Notes under the pieces: generated by a model
Told to the model about the DNA's origin: nothing
Seen by the model: the letters and a program-made list of their open reading frames with translations, nothing else
The model's database searches: none
NCBI GenBank assembly: GCA_021286965.1
Contig: JAJTBK010000427.1
Span: 1-6,315, forward strand
Source of the DNA: Comamonadaceae bacterium
GTDB lineage: Bacteria; Pseudomonadota; Gammaproteobacteria; Burkholderiales; Burkholderiaceae_C
Length of the DNA: 6,315 nucleotides
Reading direction: 5' to 3'
Translations under genes and position numbers: made by a program
In this document: piece after piece, positions 1-6,315 of the stretch
Layout: each line of letters starts with the position of its first letter
Numbering within the stretch: position 1 is the stretch's first letter

Positions 1-896
<896 letters not shown>

Positions 897-898
897 TC

Positions 899-902
899 GG
901 AG
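899..902 (+). promoter_or_regulatory. Ribosome binding site of kdpC
   Basis: GGAG lies 7 nt before the ATG at 910, just after the kdpA stop codon. It decides the kdpC start: the frame stays open upstream to an ATG at 856, but that would lie inside the end of kdpA and has no comparable site. Confidence 0.7.
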
Positions 903-909
903 ATTTGCC

Positions 910-1617
910 ATGACCACCCATACCCTTTCTGTTTCCGCCAGCGCCCCGGCGCAGCGCAGCCCGCTGCAGGGGCTGATGGGTCCCTGTGTGCGCGGCGCGG
1001 TGTTCGTCGCCCTGGTCACCGGCCTGGCCTACCCGCTGCTGACCACCGGCGTGGCCCAGCTGCTGCTGCCGGCGCAGGCCTCGGGCAGCCTGGTGCATCA
1101 GGGCGAGGCCATCGTGGGCTCGCAGCTCATCGGCCAGCAGTTCACGGCGGCGAATTTCTTTCATACCCGCCCCAGCAGCACCACGGCGACTGACCCGCAG
1201 GACGCCAGCCAGACGGTGGCCGCGCCCTACAACGCTGGCGCCTCGGCCGGCAGCAACCAGGGGCCGACCAACGCCGCACTGATTGACGCCGTGGCGCAGC
1301 GCGCGGCCGCCTACCGCGCCGCCAACGGCCTGGCGGTGAATGCCGTGCTGCCGGTGGATGCCGTCACCGCCTCGGCCTCGGGGCTCGATCCCCACATCTC
1401 GGTGGTCAACGCCCAGCTGCAGGTGGCGCGTGTGGCTAAGGCGCGTGGCCTGGCCCCGGCCCAGGTGCAGGCCCTGGTGGCCACGTACACCGAGGACCGC
1501 CTGCTCGGCCTGCTCGGTGAGCCGCGCGTCAACGTCCTGGCCCTGAACCTGGCGCTGGAGGCCCAGGCCCCGCGCAAGTTGGCCGCTCGCACAGAGGGAA
1601 TCAAACATGTCCAATAA
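910..1617 (+). CDS. kdpC: Potassium-transporting ATPase subunit C (KdpC)
   Basis: KdpC is the small single-span subunit of the Kdp pump. In the family it stabilises the KdpA-KdpB complex and is thought to help ATP binding by KdpB. The ATG at 910 (235 residues) is chosen because of the GGAG before it. A polar N-terminal tail is followed by the membrane segment at about residues 28-53 ([19 protein letters not shown]). Family motifs follow in order: SQLIGQQFT (71-79), FFHTRPSS (83-90), [10 protein letters not shown] (112-121), [13 protein letters not shown] (152-164), [11 protein letters not shown] (171-181) and NVLALNLAL (208-216). It is longer than E. coli KdpC (190 residues): about 18 extra residues at the N-terminus, a few more after the RPS motif, and a basic tail of about 19 residues (217-235). 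That tail carries the kdpB ribosome binding site within its codons and runs 11 nt into kdpB. Its place between kdpA and kdpB is unusual, since kdpC normally follows kdpB. Family assignment is secure. Confidence 0.95.
   Translation: MTTHTLSVSASAPAQRSPLQGLMGPCVRGAVFVALVTGLAYPLLTTGVAQLLLPAQASGSLVHQGEAIVGSQLIGQQFTAANFFHTRPSSTTATDPQDASQTVAAPYNAGASAGSNQGPTNAALIDAVAQRAAAYRAANGLAVNAVLPVDAVTASASGLDPHISVVNAQLQVARVAKARGLAPAQVQALVATYTEDRLLGLLGEPRVNVLALNLALEAQAPRKLAARTEGIKHVQ
1593..1600 (+). promoter_or_regulatory. Ribosome binding site of kdpB, inside the end of kdpC
   Basis: AGAGGGAA has its GAGGG core 8 nt before the kdpB ATG at 1607. It lies within the last codons of kdpC, so ribosomes finishing kdpC pass over it and stop 11 nt inside kdpB, an arrangement that favours translational coupling of the two subunits. 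Confidence 0.7.
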
Positions 1618-3706
1618 AAAATCCCTGTCCCTGTTCGACCCGGCGCTCACGCGCCAGGCGCTGCGCGACGCATTCGCCAAGCTCGCGCCGCAGGCGCAAT
1701 GGCGCAACCCGGTGATGTTCGTCGTCTACCTGGGCTCCATCCTCACCACGCTGCTGTTTGTGCAGGCGCTGCTGGGCGCGGGCGAGGCGCCGGCGGGCTT
1801 CATCCTGGCGATCAGCCTGTGGCTGTGGTTCACGGTGCTGTTCGCCAACTTTGCCGAGGCCCTGGCCGAAGGCCGCAGCAAGGCGCAGGCGGCCAGCCTG
1901 CGCGGCCTGAAAAAGCAGACCTGGGCCAAGAAGCTCGACGGCAGCCGCTATACCCCCGGCCCGCACGCGCGCAGCGAGCTGCCCTGGCTGCCGATCGAGG
2001 CCGACAGCCTGCGCAAGGGCGACATCGTGCTGGTCGAGGCCGGCGAAGTGGTTCCTGCGGATGGCGAGGTCATCGACGGTGTGGCCTCGGTCGACGAGTC
2101 GGCCATCACGGGCGAGTCGGCGCCGGTGATCCGCGAGTCGGGCGGTGACTTTTCCGCCGTCACCGGCGGTACGCGCGTGCTGTCGGACTGGATCGTGGCG
2201 CGCGTGGCGGTGAACCCGGGCGAGACCTTCGTCGATCGCATGATCGCCATGGTCGAAGGCGCCAGCCGCAAGAAGACGCCCAATGAGATCGCGCTCACCA
2301 TCCTGCTCGTCGGGTTGACGCTGGTGTTCCTGCTGGTGATCGCCACGCTGCTGCCGTTCTCGCGCTTTGCCGTGGCGCAGGCTGGCAGTGGCGCGGTGGT
2401 CAGCATCACGGTGTTGGTGGCGCTGCTGGTGTGCCTGATCCCGACCACCATCGGCGGCCTGCTCTCGGCCATCGGCGTGGCCGGCATGAGCCGCATGATG
2501 CAGGCCAACGTCATCGCCACCTCGGGCCGCGCGGTGGAGGCGGCGGGCGACGTGGACGTGCTGCTCCTGGACAAGACAGGCACCATCACCCTGGGCAACC
2601 GCCAGGCCAGCAGCTTCATCGCCGTGCGCGGCGTGAGCGAGCAGCAGCTGGCCGACGCCGCGCAGCTCGCCTCGCTGGCCGACGAGACGCCCGAGGGGCG
2701 CAGCATCGTCGTGCTGGCCAAGCAGAAGTTCAACCTGCGCGAGCGCGACGTGGCCAAACTCGGTGCGCAGTTCGTGCACTTCACGGCGCAAACGCGCATG
2801 AGCGGCGTTGACTTGGGCGATGGCCGCAGCATCCGCAAGGGCGCGGCCGAGGCCGTGCGCCGCCATGTCGAAGCGCTGGGCGGCTCGTTTCCCGCCGAGT
2901 TGCAGCAGAACGTGGACGACATTGCGCGCCGGGGCAGCACGCCGCTGGTGGTAGCCGAGGGCAGCCGCGCGCTGGGCGTGGTCGAGCTCAAGGACATCGT
3001 CAAGGGCGGCATCCGCGAGCGCTTTGCCGAGCTGCGCCGCATGGGCATCAAGACGGTGATGATCACCGGCGACAACCGCCTGACGGCCGCCGCCATCGCC
3101 GCCGAGGCCGGGGTGGACGACTTCCTGGCCGAGGCCACGCCCGAGGCCAAGCTGGCGCTGATCCGCGAGCACCAGGCCAAGGGCCAGCTGGTGGCCATGA
3201 CCGGCGACGGCACCAACGACGCGCCGGCGCTGGCCCAGGCCGACGTCGCGGTGGCCATGAACACCGGCACCCAGGCCGCCAAGGAGGCGGGCAACATGGT
3301 GGATTTGGACAGCAACCCGACCAAGCTGATCGAGATCGTGGAGACCGGCAAGCAGATGCTGATGACGCGCGGCGCGCTCACCACCTTCAGCATCGCCAAC
3401 GACCTGGCCAAGTACTTCGCCATCATCCCGGCGGCCTTCGTCAGCACCTACCCGCAGCTGGCCGCGCTCAACGTCATGGGCCTGCACAGCCCGGACTCGG
3501 CCATCCTGTCGGCGGTGATCTTCAACGCGCTCATCATCGTCGTGCTCATCCCGCTGGCCTTGAAGGGCGTGCCGTATCGCGCCGTGGGCGCCGACGCGCT
3601 GCTGCGCCGCAACCTGCTGATCTATGGCCTGGGCGGGATCGTCGTGCCCTTTATCGGTATCAAGCTGATTGATGTGCTGATTTCTGCTTTAGGGCTTGTG
3701 GGGTAA
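1607..3706 (+). CDS. kdpB: Potassium-transporting P-type ATPase subunit B (KdpB)
   Basis: KdpB is the ATP-hydrolysing subunit (P-type ATPase class IA) of the Kdp pump in the inner membrane. At 699 residues it is slightly longer than E. coli KdpB (682). Membrane segments are visible at about 35-57, 63-85, 229-252 and 266-290, the last with the CLIPTTIGG turn (Pro279). The actuator motif is TGES at 168-171. The phosphorylation motif DKTGTIT begins at Asp322, the phosphorylated residue. The nucleotide-binding domain includes Lys411 ([11 protein letters not shown]), ITGDN at 486-490 and [10 protein letters not shown] from 532. In the following membrane part, NDLAKYF carries Asp599 and Lys602, matching E. 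coli Asp583 and Lys586, implicated in K+ passage and coupling. Ser171 matches E. coli Ser162, whose phosphorylation inhibits the pump at high K+, so that control could exist here too (inference). The start follows a good ribosome binding site and overlaps kdpC. The last 18 codons use far fewer G/C-ending codons than the rest, although their protein sequence still looks like KdpB. Confidence 0.98.
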   Translation: MSNKKSLSLFDPALTRQALRDAFAKLAPQAQWRNPVMFVVYLGSILTTLLFVQALLGAGEAPAGFILAISLWLWFTVLFANFAEALAEGRSKAQAASLRGLKKQTWAKKLDGSRYTPGPHARSELPWLPIEADSLRKGDIVLVEAGEVVPADGEVIDGVASVDESAITGESAPVIRESGGDFSAVTGGTRVLSDWIVARVAVNPGETFVDRMIAMVEGASRKKTPNEIALTILLVGLTLVFLLVIATLLPFSRFAVAQAGSGAVVSITVLVALLVCLIPTTIGGLLSAIGVAGMSRMMQANVIATSGRAVEAAGDVDVLLLDKTGTITLGNRQASSFIAVRGVSEQQLADAAQLASLADETPEGRSIVVLAKQKFNLRERDVAKLGAQFVHFTAQTRMSGVDLGDGRSIRKGAAEAVRRHVEALGGSFPAELQQNVDDIARRGSTPLVVAEGSRALGVVELKDIVKGGIRERFAELRRMGIKTVMITGDNRLTAAAIAAEAGVDDFLAEATPEAKLALIREHQAKGQLVAMTGDGTNDAPALAQADVAVAMNTGTQAAKEAGNMVDLDSNPTKLIEIVETGKQMLMTRGALTTFSIANDLAKYFAIIPAAFVSTYPQLAALNVMGLHSPDSAILSAVIFNALIIVVLIPLALKGVPYRAVGADALLRRNLLIYGLGGIVVPFIGIKLIDVLISALGLVG

Positions 3707-3714
3707 GCGCGGGC

Positions 3715-3733
3715 AGCTATTAAAAATATAGCT
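3715..3733 (+). repeat. AT-rich inverted repeat between kdpB and the small ORF
   Basis: The sequence AGCTATTAAAAATATAGCT has perfect 6-nt arms (AGCTAT at 3715-3720, ATAGCT at 3728-3733) around a 7-nt A/T loop. It starts 8 nt after the kdpB stop and ends directly at the ATG of the small ORF. The stem is short, AT-rich and has no T-run after it, so it does not look like an intrinsic terminator. It resembles the short AGCTAT/ATAGCT palindromes I recall as common between genes of Comamonadaceae; that link is from memory and not tested. It could act as an mRNA processing or stability element, or be a remnant of a dispersed repeat. Confidence 0.6.
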
Positions 3734-3889
3734 ATGCTTGCCTTTGATCTGACCCTTGCCGATGGCTTGGCCCTGCTTGCTGCGCTGGCCGTGCTGGTGC
3801 TACCCATGGCCCTGGCCTGGTGGCTGGTGTGGCGCAGCGCGGCCACACCGCCAGAGCCCCGCACATACCGGCCTTCTGACTACCATTGA
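3734..3889 (+). CDS. Possible 51-residue single-span membrane protein between kdpB and kdpD (hypothetical)
   Basis: An ATG at 3734 opens 51 codons ending in TGA at 3887-3889, two bases before the kdpD ATG. The peptide has a short N-terminus with two acidic residues (Asp5, Asp10). One hydrophobic segment follows at about residues 11-33 (GLALLAALAVLVLP, then MALAWWLVW), then Arg34, and a proline-rich, mostly polar tail ending RPSDYH. The Arg after the span suggests a cytoplasmic C-terminus. I do not recognise the family. KdpF, the lipid-like small subunit of the pump, is also a single-span peptide, but it is about 30 residues and normally precedes kdpA; likeness here is only in size and topology. 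No clear ribosome binding site precedes the ATG, which directly abuts the inverted repeat; Met25 lies inside the membrane span and is a poor alternative start. The ORF shares the kdpB frame, nine sense codons beyond the kdpB stop. It fills the gap neatly and could feed ribosomes to kdpD, which supports a real gene, but non-coding spacer remains possible. Confidence 0.5.
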   Translation: MLAFDLTLADGLALLAALAVLVLPMALAWWLVWRSAATPPEPRTYRPSDYH

Positions 3890-3891
3890 CC

Positions 3892-6315
3892 ATGCCCATT
3901 GATCCAACTGCCGACACCCGCCCCGACCCCGACGCCCTGCTGCGCCAGGTGCAGCAGGACGAGGCACGCGCCCAGCGCGGGCGGCTGAAGATTTTCTTTG
4001 GCGCCTCGGCCGGCGTGGGCAAGACCTACGCCATGCTGCAGGCCGCGCGTGCCGCCCAGGCGCAGGGGGCCGTCTTGACGGTGGGCCTGGTCGAAACCCA
4101 TGGCCGCACCGAGACCGAGGCGCTGGTGGCCGGACTGCCGCTGCTGCCCCTGAAAGAGGTGCCGCACAAGAACCGCAGCCTCAAGGAGTTCGACCTGGAC
4201 GCGGCCCTGGCCTTCGGCGCCGTGCACCTGGGCGGGGCCGAGCCGCCGCTGGTGCTGCTCGACGAGCTGGCGCACAGCAACGCCCCCGGCTCGCGCCACC
4301 CCAAGCGCTGGCAGGACGTCGAGGAGCTGCTCGCCGCCGGTATCGACGTGTGGAGCACGATGAACGTGCAGCACCTGGAGAGCCTCAATGACATCGTCGG
4401 CGGCATCACCGGCATCCGCGTCTGGGAGACAGTGCCCGACACGCTGTTCGACGCTGCCGACGAGGTGCTGGTGGTCGATCTGCCGCCCGACGAGCTGCTG
4501 GCGCGGCTCGCGGCCGGCAAGGTCTACATTCCCGCGCAGGCTGAGCGCGCGGCGGCCAACTTCTTTCGCAAGGGCAACCTGATTGCGCTGCGCGAGCTGG
4601 CGCTGCGCCGCACGGCCGACCGGGTCGACAACCAGATGCAGACCTGGCGCCGCACCGCCGGCAATGCCCGCAGCGGCCAGCTGCAGTGGTCCACGCGCGA
4701 TGCGCTGCTGGCGTGCGTCGGGCCCGGTGCCGGCAGCGAGGCCGTGGTGCGCAGCGCCGCGCGCCTGGCGACGCAAAGCGGCCTGCCCTGGCACGCGGTT
4801 TTCGTCGATGCGCCTTCGCAGCAAAACGTGGCGCCAGCGGAGCGCGAGCAGGCCCTGCGCGCCCTCAAGCTGGCGCAGGAGCTGGGCGCGTGCATTGCCA
4901 CGCCCACCGGCGCCGACGTGGTGCACACCCTGGCGCGCCATGCGCGCGAGCACAACCTTTCGCGCCTGGTGCTGGGGCGGCGCAGCGGGCGCCGGCACTG
5001 GCGCCCGTCCCTGACCGAGCGCCTGGCCGAGCAGACGCCGGACATGGACATCTTGCAGGTGCCGCTGCCGGTGCCGACAGGGGCAGCTTCGCCGCAGCGT
5101 CGTGCGCCGGGTGACTCTGGGCCTCTTCCTTGGCTGGGTTATGCGGTGGCGGCGGGCGCCTGCTATGCCGTGGCCTTGCTGGCGACGCCGCTGCGCAGCG
5201 TGCTGGAGTTGACCAACATCGTCATGTTGTTCCTGCTGGTGGTGGTGGGCGTGGCGCTGCGCTACGGGCGGGGGCCGGCCATGCTGGCGGCCTTCCTGGG
5301 CGTGGCGTTGTTCGATTTTTTCTTTGTGCCGCCCTGGCTGTCCTTCAACGTCAGCGACATGCAATACCTCATCACCTTTGCCGTGATGCTGGTGGTGGCG
5401 TTGGTCGTTGGGCAACTCATGGCCAGCCTGCGCGCCCAGGCCCGGGCCGCCACCGAGCGCGAGCGGCGCGTGCGCGGGCTCTACCAGATGTCGCGCGAAC
5501 TCTCGGCTGTGCTGCAGGTCGAGCAGGTGGCCGAGGTGGCCGCGCGCTTTCTGCGCGCCGAGTTCGGCGCGCCATCGGCGCTGTTGGCGTTGGAAGACGA
5601 CAACCGCCTGGTGCTGCAGCCCGGGGCCTCGGTGCCGGTCGATCACGCTGTGGCGCAATGGTGCTTCGACCGGGGCGAGGCCGCTGGTCGGGGCACCCAC
5701 ACGCTGCCGGCCAGTGCCAGTCTGATGCTGCCGCTCAAGGGCCCCATGCGGCTGCGCGGCGTGCTGGTGTTGCAGCCGGCGCAGGCGAGCACGCTCACGC
5801 CCGAGCAGCGCCAGCTGCTCGATACCTGCGCCTCGCTGTTGGCGATCTCCATCGAGCGCATCCACTACATCCAGGTGGCGCAGAGCACCACGGTGCAAAT
5901 GGAGTCCGAGCGCCTGCGCAATTCGCTGCTCTCGGCCATCTCGCACGACCTGCGCACGCCGCTGGCGGCGCTGGTGGGCCTGGCCGACACCTTGCAGCTG
6001 GCGCCGCCGCCGCTGCCGCCGGCGCAGGCCGAGATCACCGCCGCCATGCGCGAATCGGCGCAGCGCATGAACGCACTGGTGGGCAACCTGCTCGATATGG
6101 CGCGCCTGGAGTCGGGCGGCGTGCCCCTGCGCCGCGAATGGCAGCCGCTCGAAGAAGTGCTGGGCAGCGCTCTGGCTGCCTGCCAGCCGGCGCTGGCGCG
6201 GCACCCGGTGACGCTCGCGCTGCCGGAGGATCTGCCGCTGCTGCACCTCGATGCCACGCTGCTCGAACGCGTGCTGGCCAGCTTGCTGGAGAACGCCGCC
6301 AAGTACACGCCGGCG
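3892..6315 (+). CDS. kdpD: Osmosensitive K+ channel sensor histidine kinase KdpD, 3' truncated by window edge
   Basis: KdpD is the inner-membrane sensor kinase that responds to low K+ and osmotic stress and phosphorylates KdpE, which activates the kdp operon. The window shows 808 residues; E. coli KdpD has 894, so roughly 90 are missing. Domains in order: the cytoplasmic KdpD domain with Walker A GASAGVGKT (37-45, Lys44), ETHGRTETEAL, DELAHSNAPGSRHPKRWQDV (124-143) and VWSTMNVQHLESLND; a universal-stress-protein-like domain at about 268-395; four membrane spans at about 413-431, 441-457, 463-478 and 490-510; an Arg-rich stretch (Arg514, 518, 523, 525, 526, 528) like the Arg cluster next to TM4 in E. 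coli; a GAF-like domain at about 540-657; the dimerisation/phosphoacceptor region with SHDLRTP, His685 (E. coli His673); and the N box ENAAKYTP (Asn801). The glycine-rich ATP boxes lie beyond the edge. ATG 3892 has no clear Shine-Dalgarno sequence; a TTG at 3886 overlapping the small ORF's TGA is the only other start after the in-frame stop at 3877. Confidence 0.97.
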   Translation, partial: MPIDPTADTRPDPDALLRQVQQDEARAQRGRLKIFFGASAGVGKTYAMLQAARAAQAQGAVLTVGLVETHGRTETEALVAGLPLLPLKEVPHKNRSLKEFDLDAALAFGAVHLGGAEPPLVLLDELAHSNAPGSRHPKRWQDVEELLAAGIDVWSTMNVQHLESLNDIVGGITGIRVWETVPDTLFDAADEVLVVDLPPDELLARLAAGKVYIPAQAERAAANFFRKGNLIALRELALRRTADRVDNQMQTWRRTAGNARSGQLQWSTRDALLACVGPGAGSEAVVRSAARLATQSGLPWHAVFVDAPSQQNVAPAEREQALRALKLAQELGACIATPTGADVVHTLARHAREHNLSRLVLGRRSGRRHWRPSLTERLAEQTPDMDILQVPLPVPTGAASPQRRAPGDSGPLPWLGYAVAAGACYAVALLATPLRSVLELTNIVMLFLLVVVGVALRYGRGPAMLAAFLGVALFDFFFVPPWLSFNVSDMQYLITFAVMLVVALVVGQLMASLRAQARAATERERRVRGLYQMSRELSAVLQVEQVAEVAARFLRAEFGAPSALLALEDDNRLVLQPGASVPVDHAVAQWCFDRGEAAGRGTHTLPASASLMLPLKGPMRLRGVLVLQPAQASTLTPEQRQLLDTCASLLAISIERIHYIQVAQSTTVQMESERLRNSLLSAISHDLRTPLAALVGLADTLQLAPPPLPPAQAEITAAMRESAQRMNALVGNLLDMARLESGGVPLRREWQPLEEVLGSALAACQPALARHPVTLALPEDLPLLHLDATLLERVLASLLENAAKYTPA

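Noticed and set aside
1601..3487. Long open frames on the minus strand opposite kdpB (628 and 499 codons)
   Set aside because: These are shadows of kdpB codon bias; they show no recognisable domains and are rich in His, Arg and Gln or Ser, Ala and Thr.
3696..3723. Possible promoter TTGTGG-N16-TATTAA before the small ORF and kdpD
   Set aside because: It matches the -35 consensus at only three of six positions and the -10 at four, and the -10 lies within the palindrome; too weak to call, although a separate kdpD promoter cannot be excluded.
3707..3733. Stop-codon readthrough joining kdpB to the small ORF, which share a frame with nine sense codons between
   Set aside because: Same frame happens by chance one time in three, the TAA stop is normally efficient, and no readthrough context is evident.
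3715..3733. Intrinsic transcription terminator after kdpB
   Set aside because: The stem is only 6 bp and AT-rich with no following T-run, and kdpD, part of the same system, follows at once.
3880..6246. Very long open frame on the minus strand (788 codons)
   Set aside because: It is antisense to kdpD, whose domains and motifs are unmistakable. Its translation is a His/Arg/Gln/Ala-rich low-complexity chain, as expected when G/C-ending codons leave few stops on the opposite strand.

Overview
This window is most of a high-affinity potassium uptake (Kdp) locus, all on the + strand. It comes from a GC-rich proteobacterium, most likely a betaproteobacterium of the Comamonadaceae type (Acidovorax/Comamonas-like). 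That assignment is inference: it rests on very high GC with strong G/C preference at third codon positions, the style of the Kdp proteins, and a short AT-rich palindrome after kdpB that resembles intergenic repeats I associate with that family. No mobile element, RNA gene or CRISPR array is visible.

Layout: (1) 1-896, the C-terminal half of kdpA, the K+-channel-like subunit, cut by the window's left edge; (2) 910-1617, kdpC, the single-span accessory subunit; (3) 1607-3706, kdpB, the P-type ATPase subunit, overlapping kdpC by 11 nt; (4) 3707-3891, a 185-nt gap holding an AT-rich inverted repeat and a possible 51-codon single-span membrane protein gene (3734-3889); (5) 3892-6315, kdpD, the K+/turgor sensor histidine kinase, cut by the right edge inside its ATP-binding domain. 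The response regulator kdpE would be expected just beyond the window but is not seen.

The genes form one system. KdpA takes up K+, KdpB hydrolyses ATP and completes the translocation path, and KdpC holds the complex together. KdpD, with KdpE, switches the operon on when K+ is limiting. The tight spacing (13-nt gap A/C, 11-nt overlap C/B, 2-nt gap small ORF/D) suggests one transcript with translational coupling. All visible catalytic motifs of KdpA, KdpB and KdpD are intact.

The main departures from the textbook operon are the order kdpA-kdpC-kdpB instead of kdpA-kdpB-kdpC, and the segment between kdpB and kdpD. There, where kdpC would normally sit, are a palindrome, a local loss of G/C-ending codons and a candidate small membrane protein. 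I see no wholly new system; the small ORF and the gene order are the points worth following.
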